Source: Adiantum capillus-veneris
Lineage: Eukaryota; Streptophyta; Polypodiopsida; Polypodiales; Pteridaceae
NCBI GenBank assembly: GCA_014529385.2
Contig: CM043957.1
Span: 66,296,003-66,360,002 of the forward strand
DNA: 64,000 bases
Direction of reading: 5' to 3'
Positions 23,023-34,565 of the stretch are shown here, piece after piece. Numbering within the stretch: the first letter of the stretch is position 1; every line of letters starts with the position of its first letter. Both the position numbers and the translations under genes were made by a program. The notes beneath the pieces were generated by a model. The model was given only the letters and a program-made list of their open reading frames with translations, was not told where the DNA came from and made no database searches.

Positions 23023-23682
23023 TTAAAGAGAGACTACATAGCATGGCATCGAAGAGGTAGCTTCTAACCACTGCAGTAAGTCTTCATCGGACCCATCAGG
23101 AGGGACCAGTTGCTCCAAGTCAAGGTTGGACTCTACTGACAAAGAGCTATGCTGAACTACCGGATCCATACCTCCTTCAAGACGAATTTGTTGCATTGGA
23201 GAGCCGGGAGTATGTATCCACATGGCGTCGTTTCCCCAGTCGTGAAGTGCTTTCGTATGTCGCAACCATGGCCTACCAATCAGCAAGGGATAACCTCCCT
23301 CTACCTAGGGAAGATTAACTACCACAAAATCCAAGTTGAAAGTGAAATCTTGTACCTTCAGAGGCACCTTGTCGACTATGCCCACTGGGTAGACTGTTCT
23401 CTGATCGGCCAATGTAACAGTGAAAGGAGCAGGTCGAGTAGGCTTTAGACCTAAGACCATCATAGTGAATTCGGGCATCAAATTGATTCCAGATCCACCA
23501 TCAACGATGACGCCGGATAGCTGGTGCCCAAGAATAGATACAGTGAAACGAGGACTTTTATAATCGGTGAGGGGAGCAGATGGATAGGAAATCAAATAAG
23601 ACTCTGAGGGTTGTACAGGGAGGTGCCCTCCACTAGGCCCAGACCCCCGGGTACAGAGACTGAATGACTGACAGGGTGTCAC
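23023..23682 (-). pseudogene. Aspartic protease of the Gypsy element
   Basis: Frame 23682-23305 contains FTVSILGHQLSGVIVDGGSGINLMP, where the DGGSG turn occupies the place of the D-S/T-G active site. Frame 23286-23023 carries MLIGRPWLR, the second conserved flap-side block, in a typical spacing. One stop lies between them. It would cleave the Gag-Pol polyprotein. DGGS instead of DSG/DTG occurs in some plant Gypsy lineages and may be native. Confidence 0.8.
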
Positions 23683-23932
23683 CTCTAAGTGTTGCGTCGA
23701 GCCTTAGCATGTCGTATAGTGACACCTGCTGAAAAGTACTTTTCAAGATGGCTTTTGTTGTGGGCTTGGCGCCTTCGAACTGGGCTCCCTTTGGGACCTT
23801 AATCTATTCCAAGTCAGCCACTGCTTCCAACAAGGCTCCATCAATGTCAGATAACAAGGAAGTTGGTTTGCTCTGAGCAATTTTGAAGGACTCGCCCTTT
23901 GGGTCAAATAGACTAGCTTGAGGAAGTGGGGA

Positions 23933-25644
23933 CTAGCGAGGTGGACCTGTGAGCAGACTGAGACCAAGAGCTGCTCTTTGTGCCCGAGTAAGGATACCAA
24001 CAGGCTCCTCCACTTGCAGTGGCTTAACCACATGAGTAGCAAGTGATGGTTGAGGCACGGTGTTCACAGTAATCAAGTTTATCTTCGGGAAGGTGAATTC
24101 TTGCTGGTTCTGAGTCGAGCTTGAAGACGTGGATGCCCTTTGCGTGGGACAATCCTTACTGTAGTGATCCTTCGAATCAGGGCAATGAGGACAAGGAGGG
24201 GACCCCTCACGTAAAGGACACTTGCTCTGATAATGCCCATATTCTCTGCATCTGTAGCAGAGTATGGGCCGATTGGAAGGACGAAACGGGGGACGAGGTG
24301 GTTGTTGCATGGAGTTGGAGGCTGAAGTGTAGAAGCTCTGAGGGGTTGAGGTGGCATAAGCATTATAAAAACTTTGAGTCGGGAAAGTACTTGACATACC
24401 TTGGACAGCAGGGGTATTGAGCAAAGGTGGCATGTAGTTGGGATGGCTGTAGTGGGAAACCATGTTGGATGCTGGTGCTAACCCCTGTTGGAGAGTAGGA
24501 CCAAGACTTTGCTGTATTTTGTGCAATCCCTTTATATAGTAGCAATCCTTATCTTCATGACCCGATTTTTCGCAGAAGTGGCAATAAGAGCGAAGGGGAC
24601 AGTCGTGTGGAGGGTGTCCTGGAGAGCGGCATGAACTACACCATACCATAGCCTTAGTCTCTTGCTAAGACCTGAGCTCTTCTAACTCTCTTTTAAGTTG
24701 ATCATAAGCCTCTTGATGTGGAGACTTCTCATGTTTGAGAGAGAAGGATCTCTCTTCGTGAAGGGCCCGCTGTAACTTTAGGGCTTCCAGTTCCCTTCTT
24801 AAAGAAGTCAAGGGGTCTGATGGACTGTCCACGAGTACAGGGGCAGTATCTAACTGAGGAGAGTCAATGAACTGCCTCCTTGCTCCCTCTATTCTAGTAG
24901 AAGTAGCAACAAAGTCCTCCAGACACTGGCTTCAGGACGGAGACTTTCTCTGAGCTTTTGTTGAGAAGTCTTAGGCAGAGCCTTCTCTACCCACTTCTTC
25001 ACCATGAATTCCCCTGGTTGCTGAGGCAGCTTGGCGACCAGAGACTTTGTTCTAGTCATGAGCTCTGCAAATGTCTCCTTGGGCTGGAGCAACAGGTTGG
25101 CCAACTCATCTAGAATCTTCTCTTGATAATCCCCTGGTCGGAAAGCTTCACAGAACTGCTGTCTTAACATGGTCCAAGTAGTAAAGTGGTTTTCAGCAAA
25201 CTGACTGTACCATTTATCTGCAAGACCATCCAAGGTGGACGGGAAGAGCACCAGGTATGCGTCTTCTCTGTTGAGGCCACGACCTCTGCAAAGAGAGACA
25301 AACCTCCGAGCATGGTCGTCTGCATCTTCTGCGGAGAGACCTTTAAAGGTAGGGAACTTGATGTTCACCTTTTCCAGAACACTTGTGAGCTCCTCCATGG
25401 CCTCTTGCTCCCGAGTCTGTTGCTCCCTAGCTTGCTGTAACAAGATGGGGGAGAGCCTTACCGGAGAAGGTGACCTGGAGGATGTAGAACCGATCGAAGG
25501 AATGGAGGTAGCCGTATGAGTAGGTATGGGTGATGGGGTTAATATGCTTCTACTGGGCACCAAAGGTTGACGCCTTTTGTGGTAGTACTTCAGAGGACTC
25601 AGTAGTGCACTTTGACGCTCCAATGACCTCCTTGTATGTGTCAT
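23933..25644 (-). pseudogene. Gag of the Gypsy element, with four zinc knuckles
   Basis: ATG 25644 opens a frame with a basic serine/proline-rich N-terminus, then the gag core (FPTFKGLSAEDADDHARRF, DGLADKWYSQF, LRQQFCEAF) and a leucine-rich stretch. After a frameshift near 24889 and one stop near 24660 the protein continues with four knuckles of CX2CX4-5HX4C form, such as CSSCRSPGHPPHDC and CYRCREYGHYQSKC, separated by a Gln/Pro/Ser linker. Gag would package RNA and build the particle. Four knuckles are more than the usual one or two. Confidence 0.88.
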
Positions 25645-25719
25645 GCAGTAACCGTCAACGCCACCAAGCTTTGGGCAAGAAGACCTTCACTTGGGCAAGA
25701 CAACCTTCACTTGGCTGAA

Positions 25720-25925
25720 CATTGGTCTAGACTCTACTAGACCAGGGCGAGTGACTAGACCACCTGGCTTGGACCAGGACTAGGGAGGACTAGACCAGGG
25801 ACGAGAAGGACTAGACCAGGACGAGGACTGGGTGGACCAGGGCGAGAGAGGACCAGACCAACAAGGCGAGAGACTAGACCAGCTAGATTAAGAAGGGTGA
25901 AACTGGACCAGACCAACAGGCTGTA
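25720..25925. repeat. TAGACCAG-rich leader repeats
   Basis: The 5' leader between primer site and gag contains about ten copies of a GACTAGACCAGG-like word at irregular spacing. It is specific to this leader and could be part of an RNA packaging or dimerisation region, but only the repetition is seen. Confidence 0.75.
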
Positions 25926-25973
25926 CAGGCGAAGCGAAGAAACCAGCTACTCAACGGAGTGAGACTTCAGTTG

Positions 25974-26006
25974 AGATCCCATCGTGGTCGCCAAAATGAG
26001 AGCACC
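25974..26006 (-). promoter_or_regulatory. Primer binding site region
   Basis: Adjacent to the 5' LTR on minus the sequence reads GGTGCTCTCATT and then TTGGCGACCACGATGGGAT. The TGGCGACCACGATGGG part would pair with a tRNA 3' end whose acceptor stem begins GACCACG, which suggests a tRNA-Arg-like primer. The gap of about 12 nt from the LTR is unusual, and the tRNA identity is inference. Confidence 0.45.
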
Positions 26007-26559
26007 TGTAGCGCGGATAATGTGTCGTGCTCTCTACAGTGTGGGTGCCCCTCAGTGCAATGTGCGTGACAATCTCACTCAAACAAATGGAACTCTCTCA
26101 AACAGAATGAAACACAGAAATAACGGATAACAACAGAGACACAACAATGGACCAGAACATGTGGACTCGACTAGCTCAAAGAACCATGTACAGACTCTAG
26201 CGTGGCTGCACACTCAGCTCCAGCGCAGGACTCACAGGTACAAATGGGGTGTCGAGGCTCAGATATGCAGGGATGGTGAAGCAGTGCTCTGTGTAAGACT
26301 CGCTCTAGACGACTACGTACAAGATAATGATAATGACTCAACGGCTACTACTCATATATACAATCATAAAGAGCCATATATACAATCATAAAGAGCCACC
26401 AACGGCTCATAAATGTCAGCCAGCTAAGTGTGACCTGGCCACATGTCCACTAGGTCACCATCCGTATCCTTGCCACGTGTCACTGCCCAGAGTGTCCGTC
26501 TAGTGTGAACAAACCAGACCAACTGTACTAACTGTAACTGTGTCCTGTAGCCTGCTACA
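26007..26559 (-). repeat. 5' LTR of the Gypsy element
   Basis: This 553-bp LTR is longer than its partner because of an extra TGTGGACTCGA-type insert near 26160 and a local duplication of ATATATACAATCATAAAGAG near 26355-26395. Transcription would start here and run toward lower coordinates. The sequence after its 3' flank resumes the interrupted host repeat. Confidence 0.95.
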
Positions 26560-26564
26560 CGCAG

Positions 26565-26960
26565 ATGTTGAAATCTGTGAACAGCGGGCTGAAACTGAAA
26601 ACGCTGGCTGACCTGACCGTGCAATGAGGATTTGCTGCTGCAGGGAGGTGAGATTTGCGAGGTTTGGGGCTTCTATTGCGGAGTCTAAGTGCTGAAAATA
26701 GAAAACGTTGAAGTGCTTGGGTTGAACCGTCGCCAGGAACTGCAAAACGCTAGGCGGTGCTGCAAACTGGAAACGCTAGGTGGCTGTTAGCAAAAACGCT
26801 ATGCTAATCTACAATCTGCAAACGCTAGCTGCTATAGTCTGAAAACGCTGGCTGATTTAGGAACTCCACAAACGCCAGATGTCTTGATGGCTGAAAAACG
26901 CTAGGTAATCCTGCCGGTCTTGCTGAGAAGGTGCACTGCAAGTGTAGGTACTTCTTCTGC
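26565..26960. repeat. AAACGCTAG motif cluster split by the Gypsy insertion
   Basis: About nine copies of an AAAACGCTAGG-like word at 20-90 bp spacing continue the same kind of sequence that ends at the left flank (15100-15221), so the array was one locus before the insertion. Two more copies occur near 31570-31600. Confidence 0.7.
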
Positions 26961-27096
26961 CTCTTCTGCCAAAAAGTGATGGTGCTAGGTTTTTTTAATA
27001 GAGATTAGCAAATTTGCCCTACCCAGTTTCCCAACAAAGTCACTTATTAATAATAAGTGAAAAATGGATTAAATAGGGAAAATGGGTTCTGTACAC

Positions 27097-27374
27097 TGTT
27101 AAATGCTCATGATGATGATCATGTTGTGTGCAACCACAGGATATGCAACTACTCTTAAGTGCCTGGACATGCACGGCCTGCGCACAAGCTCAGAAAGGTA
27201 CCAGAACACTTCCTAAGCTGATCTGAACCCTGGACCTGAAGTAGCTTGTCCACATGCACATAGGGTTAGATGTGCACGGGACACCACGTGTGACGCCAGA
27301 GCTTGTCACACCCTTTCACAGGTCAATGATTGTTGCAGTGATTTTACCGCCTTGCCAGTGGCTAGCTCGTTACA
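27097..27374 (+). repeat. Candidate 5' LTR of the chromovirus-like element
   Basis: The segment starts TGTTAAATG and ends GTTACA, two bases before a clear primer site. The start is a guess from TG/CA logic because no second LTR was found downstream of the chromodomain. Confidence 0.4.
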
Positions 27375-27375
27375 A

Positions 27376-27386
27376 TGGTATCAGAG
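27376..27386 (+). promoter_or_regulatory. tRNA-Met primer binding site
   Basis: TGGTATCAGAG is the standard plant site complementary to the 3' end of initiator tRNA-Met. It fixes the + orientation of the decayed Gypsy element that follows. Confidence 0.85.
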
Positions 27387-27389
27387 ATC

Positions 27390-29760
27390 AAAGTCCACAT
27401 GATTGTTTTTCCAAAAATCCGGTCCAAACCACATCAATCGACTATGGAAGCAGTGCTTTTTCATCCTCGGGAATGAGTTAAAGAAGAGTAGTATGATGAC
27501 AAAGAGGTTATGGCAACAAAAGCTTTTTGCTTTTTGGTAGAAACTTTTTATCAAAGTGCTTTTTGAAGACGTTGCTTTTTGAACAAGCTGTTTTTTGAAG
27601 AAGTAAGCTGCTTTGGGAAGAAGTTGCTTTTTGGGAAGAAGCTCTTTTGAAAGAAGTTATTTTTTGGGGATTGCTGTATTTGGGAAGAGGTTGCTTCTTT
27701 TGACAAAGTTGCAAAAATTGAAGAAGTGGAAAGAGGACGATAAGGGGAAAGTAGTTCCAAACTCAGCAAGGTCTACTACCAGGGTTAATGAAAGACAGAA
27801 AAGTAGTGGTCAATATGCTTTTGAGAGTCTGTAGAGTGGCTGGCCAAGGGGGAAGACCAGAAGCGGAGACTAGAAAGATTTCAAAAGGGATTACCAGAAC
27901 TCTTGGTTTGTGCAAGTAGGAAAGTTGCAATTTGGTAAATACTTTTTGAAAAGGTACACATTGAAAATTGAACACAATACATTTGTTGGTGTGTGCAATG
28001 GATTCAAAAATAGTCAGCTAGTGAGCTACTCGACTTAAAAGATTTAAAAAGGGATTGGTCGAATCTCTTGAAAAGTTGTAGTGTTGCAAGAAATTTACAA
28101 AAGAATCCTTACACTTCTACTGATGGGATTGTGGAGTTCCTAGAAGTTGTCTTGACAGGAAAAAAGGGGAAGAGGGAGGGGCATAGCCAACAAAGTACTT
28201 CACCTTTTTGTTCCCAAATGCTGTTTGTGCAGCAAAAAGGCGGGTTGTGAAGGATGTGTATAGCTTACTGGGCTTTTAATAAGATTACCATTAAGAACAG
28301 GTTTTCAATATGCAAGATCGATTTTATACTTAATAGATTACACGGTTCTACTAGTTTCAACAGGTTTGATCTTAAAAGTCGTTATCATCAGATCAATATC
28401 GCTCTTGGAGTTGTATACAAGACCCTGTTAAGCCATCCTTCAAAATGTACGATTTTTTGGTGATCCGTGTGGCCTCAAAAATGCTCCTACAATGTTCAAT
28501 GATAATGGATAGGATTGTGTGAGAGCATAGACAGTTTAAGGGGCACATTCTTCAATGACATCATTGTTTTCTCCAAAATTGGAGCAAAATAATGAGAGCA
28601 TTTGTTGCAAGTGTTCAAAGCATTGAGAGAAGATACACTGGTGATCACAAGGAAGAAGAGCAAGTTCTTTCTACCAAAAGATACACTTTTTGGGACACAC
28701 TATTTTCTCCACATGTGTAAGTACGGATCGAGCTCAAATGACGGTTATTTATGATCCGCTATTTGTGATGGCTATTTGTGCTCTTACTAGAGGCAGTTCG
28801 TCAGACAGTTTGCGGAGATTGCTTTGCAGTTGCATACCTTGACTCAAAAAGGGGTACCATTCACTTGGACCTTCACAGATTGCAGCTTTCCAGAGACTTG
28901 AGCAGAAGTTGACTCCTAGGGCAATATTGAAGTTACTAGACCTAAACAAAACTTTTAAGGTTTACTACGATGCTTGTGAAAGTATTTTGAGTCATTCTTA
29001 ATGCAAGAGGGCCATGTCATAGCGCAGGAGTCTGTGATAGAACGTTCGCACTCTTGCAGAGGGTCTTACCATCTTTCACTTTTTTTTTCCCCTTTTCTTT
29101 TCTTATATTAATGTGGAGTTTGCTTACAACAACACTATTTACACTTCGACAAAGAAGGCACCATTTGAGATTGTTAAGGGTGACCAAAAGGTTCCTCCTA
29201 TTTTGTGCACCAAGGACAAGATATATCAAGCAAATCACAAGAGACTAACTGTGCCAAAATTAAGGAGGCTTTGTAGAAGTCTCAAGAATGGCATAAGAAG
29301 GCAACAGATAGGCAAGATGACTAGATGCTTCTTAGATTTGAGAAGGCACACCTTAGAAAGAAGAAGGCTAAGGAGAGGCCCTTGCCAAAGCTAAGTATGT
29401 TATACAATGGCCCTTCCAAATTTTAAAAAAGATAAATAATGTCTCCTTCACACTAAAGTTGCCAGATACTTTGAAGATTCACAATGCTTTTCATCTTAGT
29501 CTATTGAGATCTTTCAAAGGTGACATGCCACAGGACAAAGAACCAAATGGACAACTAAAGGTAGAAGAAACCGAGGAGTTCTTATACTTGAGAATCTCCT
29601 AGCGCTCAAGGAAAGGAAAGTGACGGGGAATCTGGTCCACATATATTTGGTCAAGTTCAAGAATTATCAGCTCTTGATGCAAAGTGGATGGAGGACGACC
29701 TAGCGAATACTCTTCACATACTAGAGCTTTACCTTGAGTCTTTCCGTTTAGCTGTGTACA
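27390..29760 (+). mobile_element. Decayed chromovirus-like Gypsy element
   Basis: After the primer site come AAG/GAAG-rich leader sequence and gag too broken to define. RT words appear at 28254-28460 (MCIAYWAFNKITIKNRFSI, FDLKSRYHQI). At 29113-29390 an integrase end reads EFAYNNTIYTSTKKAPFEIV. At 29400-29740 GPFQILKKI and LPDTLKIHNAFHLSLL lead into a chromodomain-like VHIYLVKFKNYQ segment. Order and motifs fit a chromovirus. Stops and shifts are dense, so the copy is old. No 3' LTR was found. Confidence 0.7.
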
Positions 29761-30170
29761 AAAGAAAAAAGTTGAGCATAATTTTTGGGATTATGCTTAG
29801 GAATTTCCTAATAACTAACTGATTTATGTACTCTTAAAATTGTTGTTTTCATTTCAGTATGTGTGAAAGATGAATGGCTACAACATTTTCTAGATGATGT
29901 GAATCCGGAGTGACGATATTTTGTGCATCAAGGCATCTGTTAGAAGCGAGCACGATCTGGATGTGATTGCTAAATAAGTCATAATGATAATGGTTCATGT
30001 CAAAGATTCCCACGGCGATAGTGATGATAATGTGATTGTGATTATACAGTGAATTGTATCTTTGTGCTAGTGCATGGCTTGAGTAGTCAAAAGCATGGAT
30101 GCATAGAGTTAGTGTCTACTAAGCTATTTTCATGTCCATTGTCTATTTTGAAAGCGTAGCCTACCAACTC

Positions 30171-30211
<41 letters not shown>

Positions 30212-30534
30212 CTAAGTGATGACATGGCAAGGCTGTACAGACGGCTCACGTGGCTCGAGAATCCTGCTATGATTCGTGATGCCAATCACAAAAAGCTGAC
30301 ATGGTAGCATGGAACATCAGTCAAAGTTTGGGGGCTACCTGTTTTTAGCGGAGTTTGCTTCCAAGGGTGTCAATTTTTTGTACCATTTTTTGGGCCTAGA
30401 GCCTATCAATATGAGCCTTGGGGGTCACTTCTAGTAGACTAGTGCAAGGTTGAACAATTGCAGAGTGACTCCCCAACAATTGTACTTTCTCAATACAAAA
30501 AGATTCTAAGACAATTAGAGGGCCATCAGTAGTA
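29761..30534. other. Stretch without a recognisable gene, with a (GA)n tract at 30174-30208
   Basis: No coding motif is visible. The GA microsatellite follows AACTCAAC at 30174. The part before it could include the missing 3' LTR, but I could not align it to 27097-27374. Confidence 0.45.
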
Positions 30535-30830
30535 TCAGCGAGATAGGAATTGGTTGTCGAGACAGTTGTTTGATGTCATAGTCTACTCTTGGTCACGTCA
30601 TAAAAGCCCTTGGCTACAAGTTGAGCCTTATGCTTATCCAATGAACCATTAGATTTATACTTCATTTTGTGGACCCACTTGACACCAATGACCTTCCGCT
30701 TTGCTCGCCTTAGGACTGTGCCATCCCTCTCGAAGAAATTAAGTTCTCCTTGGATGGCCTCCTTCCACTTCCTCTGTGAAAGTGCCCCCTCAACTGTAAG
30801 AGGTTACATGCCCTTTGCCACTACGAACAT
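30535..30830 (-). pseudogene. Copia reverse transcriptase N-terminal fragment
   Basis: On minus the sequence reads QRKWKEAIQGELNFFERDGT, then VIGVKWVHKMKYKSNGSLDKHKAQLVAKGF, the diagnostic start of Copia RT (WKEAM, KWVFKIK..DG, KARLVAKG). It ends in a TGA shortly after. No other Copia domain lies next to it. It is on the opposite strand and from a different part of RT than the fragment at 12473. Confidence 0.8.
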
Positions 30831-33400
30831 CAAGGCATAGTTCACTTGTAATAGAGCCTCAACTATTTGCAACAATCGCGGGCAGCCTTATAGCAACCAA
30901 AGCACGCAAATCCACATGATAGTCTATAGCCGTAGAATCTCGCAATATGTCCAACAACCACCTCAATAACTTGAGAAATTTGCCCCCACTCTGTCAGAAT
31001 AGGCAACGGAAGAAGCGATGAAGACAAGAACTGGCTTTCAATCCAGTTGACACCACGACTCTGATCTAGCTCGCCTCTGATAAGATCCTCTGACACTAGA
31101 CAACACCTGCAATGCCACATACATGAACAAGGCAATTGTGGAGAAGAGAGATCACTGAGGTAGTAAGAGACAGGACATTTGAGAATGAGACAGAGAAAGA
31201 GATCTGGGAAAGTCTCTCCATGTTGATCACAAAGCTGCATATACAAGTGTCCTTGGGAGGTCGGGCATACATGCTACATGCCCTCGATGGAAAGCTCCTT
31301 GACAAAGCACTACTATTGACACTGCCAACTGCTCCTGCATACGAAACCTTCGGCAACAACTGGGAACAAACCTAGCAAGCACGGGAAACAACAGATCTAA
31401 ACCACCTCTTGGCAAGGGAAGATGTGCCCTGAGGATCATCAGATCTGGTACTGCTGCTCCGAGTGCATGTAGAGCAGGTTGCAGCATATGTGGAAGGACC
31501 ATCGAGAATTGACTGGCTGCCCCTCCTGCTGTGTGTATCTCCGTCTAATTGCTCCTAGCTGGTGACCAAAAACGCAGATTTGGGAGCCTGCCCAAAAACG
31601 CTAGAGCTCCCCTCCTCTATTGCTGTCTACTAGCCTCCTCTGCATGCTCCCAAGGGCGCCTTGCTATAGGACTGCTCTACGACACCTCAAGATACTCCCC
31701 CAAGGGGCCTAATATAGGTCCAGCTCTTAGCTGCCAGCCCACATCTCCAGCCCCCACGATTGGAAAATACCCCAATAAATAGGGAAATAGCCCGAAAAAA
31801 CAGAGCCTTCTGGCCCATAGGGCCTTGGGAAAGCGGTGAAACAGCAAGGGAAAAATACCCTAACACTACAAGAGCCTACATGGCCATGAAACTGAGCCAA
31901 AACCTTAAGCTAAACATGGCTAAAATATCCCTATCTAAGAAAACTACCTCACACTAGTGGGGCACAACCACAAAACAGCCCTCACTCCCTATCATCTAAC
32001 CTTGGGAGATATTGGGCCGACTGGACAAATCCAAAGAGATGCCGTAAGTCTTAAAAGTTAAAACCCCCTCTCGGCTCCTAGAAAGGAAGACGGCCCAGTG
32101 ATCTGGAGTGAGCAATCTGCAGCTATAAAGAGAGGGTTTTGTGGACGATGATATATGCAACAAATCTCCATAGTCGAAAAGTATCCCACAGTATACAAAA
32201 ACAGCTACCCCCGAAAGACGTCTAGGAAGTAAAATATTGTCCGTTAATAGTAAATCCAGCTCTAACGAGAATCTCCTCAACTCAACCCACTCACAAGTCA
32301 CACAACCAACATCCACAGAAGGTACTGCTGCTGACCGCTCCAAGAAAAAGCATCAAAACTGAGGATAAAGGCATAAACTACTGGTATCCAGATCATTTTC
32401 CAACTCTCAAATGGTCCACCCTCGACGAAAGATCAAAAACCTACACCTCCGGTCACATACCACATGCCAGAATCTTTGAGTTGCTATGGGAAGTCCAAAA
32501 AAAGTGGACAACCAAGGTTACTGAGAAATCAACTATCCGATGACGAACAACCAAAGAACTGCACTAACCACCATATATTGTAATGAACTGCAAACTATAT
32601 CAGAAGCAACTTCATAGGGACTGAAAGCGAAAACTACTACCAATCGTCATCGTCTGAAACACATCCCGAGAGAACTCTCAGAGTGAATCGCGAACATGCA
32701 TCCAGCAGAAAGAAACACACATCAATATTGAAATTACGACTAATACGGCAAGATCAAGAGACCCCTTTCCAAGCTCTGCAAGTGAAGGACAAGGTGCTAT
32801 AGAAAGCCACCAAATAGACTGTCAATCCTGTCCGCTACACATGGAACCACTAGAATTGAAAGAAAGTAGTCCCAAAACCGACTCCTAAGCTAGCTCCATA
32901 TCCCCCTCTGAAGGTAGAACATCCGGACCATGGATAACTGCCATAACTCTCCAACATTCTCTACATGTGCAACTGGATCACCCAAGGTAGGTGAACCCGA
33001 AGGAAAATAAATATACCGATGGAGCTTGGGACCAATATGAGAGAATCGAGAAGAACATCTCCCCACTTTGAAGAATGCTCGAGCTAGCAATAATTGGTCC
33101 CTAGTCCAAGAAGGACCGCTATCCACCTGTACAAAACTACGTGTCAATCTAGCGATAAGAGACCTCAATAATACAATCTACGAATCAATTTGAAAAACAA
33201 AACAAACAAACTACTACTCACATGCACTAGAAAGAGCAACCATCACACCACAAATCCGAAAGACAAGCAACTATTGAAGTGGCTTAAACAAACATCCGCC
33301 AAGCTAAGAACTACACTGTGGGCTGAAGCACACCATCCAAAGCCACAAGAAGAGGGCAAGGAAACCAAAGACTAGAAGACACCATGCATGGTACTCCACT
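30831..33400. other. Stretch without a recognisable gene
   Basis: Only short frames are seen, including a 115-codon minus frame (32343-31996) and a 127-codon minus frame (31246-30863) with no motif I know. Two AAAAACGC words (31570-31600) link 31.5 kb to the array at 26.6 kb. This is probably decayed LTR-element DNA. Confidence 0.4.
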
Positions 33401-33417
33401 GAATGGAGCACCGAGAG

Positions 33418-34063
33418 TCAAATGAAGGTAAACATCTCTTTCAATTCCTCCCAAGTCTTAGAATTTGTGTTCCTAGATACATGGGTTAGATACCAATTAC
33501 TAGAAACTTCTTTAAGATGCACAGATACCTGATGAAGCATAGATTCTTCAAAGAAGTTATGATTCTTGAAGGCTAAATCAAATTCTCTGATGAAGGCAAG
33601 CGCCTTTGCAATGTCCATGCCCTTTCCATCAAAGTACGGAAGTTTCAAACTCTTGTCTCCCAGCTTACAGGTTTCTTTCTAATTCTTCTTATTTTCTGAT
33701 TCGAATATTTCCTTTGTACATAGCTCCATTGATGAATGATGAGAAGAGACTATTGCATAGGGCTCCAAGGAAATAGCATTTCCAGAGGAATCCGGACTGA
33801 TGATGCCCTTCCTTAAATAGACATTCCTTGGCAAACACAATTCGGTCTCCAAAATCAGAACTTTTAATAAAATCTTCAAAGTGAGATACCTTTGAATTTG
33901 TAATTTCCTTCCTAGCAACCACCAATTGAACATCAAGATCTGACATCAAATTCTCGATCTCTTTCATACGTTGAAATCTCTTGAAGAAGCTTCTTTTCAA
34001 GCTTTTTCGATCCATCTTCTCTATGGCTATGAGCATGAGATGATAATGGGGTCTCTTCTCCAT
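33418..34063 (-). pseudogene. Gypsy gag fragment
   Basis: Frame 34063-33689 starts MEKRPHYHLM and is charged with helical stretches. Frame 33648-33418 holds KLPYFDGKG, ALAFIREFDLAF and VSSNWYLTHV, then TWEELKEMF, the conserved gag core. It follows a primer site and LTR-like DNA on the same strand, so this is the 5' end of an element whose pol is absent below 33400. Confidence 0.75.
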
Positions 34064-34251
34064 ATCAACTCATTGATTTCTTATGGCTGCTACTTTTGAA
34101 GGAAGATTCTCTTTTTGAGGAAGAGGAATCCTTCGAACAACTATAATGCATCGTTGACCTCGATCTCTCTCTATGGTTTGACATCTTCTCGGCAGCAAAA
34201 GTCTTGAAATCCAAGACCACCTTCAATTAACCAAATGGTAAGGAAGGTAAC

Positions 34252-34268
34252 TCCGCTCTGATAGCAAT
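34252..34268 (-). promoter_or_regulatory. tRNA-Met-like primer binding site
   Basis: On minus TGCTATCAGAGCGGAG matches the TGGTATCAGAGC site with one mismatch. It is followed by the gag fragment about 190 bp downstream and preceded by LTR-like sequence. Confidence 0.65.
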
Positions 34269-34269
34269 G

Positions 34270-34480
34270 AAACTCGGGACCTTGTTACACCACAAGCTTA
34301 TTACTGCCAATTAACGCTTTGCACATAGGATAAATGCCAATTTCCCATTAGAGCTTGACACAGAGAGACATATACGTGTGAAGATATAGATAGTTTGAAA
34401 CGATTGAGAAAGACAAATTAATAATGAGAGAAGATTGAGAGAGTGACACACTGTTGACCAAGAACGGTCGGGCCCCTTGA
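34270..34480 (-). repeat. Probable 5' LTR of the gag fragment element
   Basis: Sequence immediately upstream of the primer site is AT-rich, with TATATCTTCACACGTATATG-type content. It ends near a (GA)n tract at 34619-34634, which marks the joint with the truncated Gypsy RT. Limits are approximate and no partner LTR is in the window. Confidence 0.4.
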
Positions 34481-34565
34481 TAGGAATTATTTATTCCTCC
34501 AAAAATTTATGAGTGTATAGGCTGAAAATTCAGCATGGAATCACCGTGCATTTTGCTTCATGCAA

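Larger units (their letters stand above)
15222..26559 (-). mobile_element. Complete Gypsy LTR retrotransposon with extra 3' reading frame
   Basis: Two LTRs (15222-15741 and 26007-26559), both starting TGTAG and ending CTACA, are flanked by the 5-bp duplication CGCAG (15217-15221 and 26560-26564). Coding order on minus is gag with zinc knuckles, protease, RT, RNase H, integrase, a G-rich repeat spacer, then an additional open frame before the 3' LTR. There is no chromodomain. The LTRs differ by roughly 15 substitutions plus two small insertions by eye, about 3 percent, so the insertion is fairly recent. Around eight stops or frameshifts interrupt the proteins. Confidence 0.95.

Noticed and set aside
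31996-32343. 115-codon minus frame
   Set aside because: No recognisable domain or neighbour supports it, and it is bounded by decayed element DNA.
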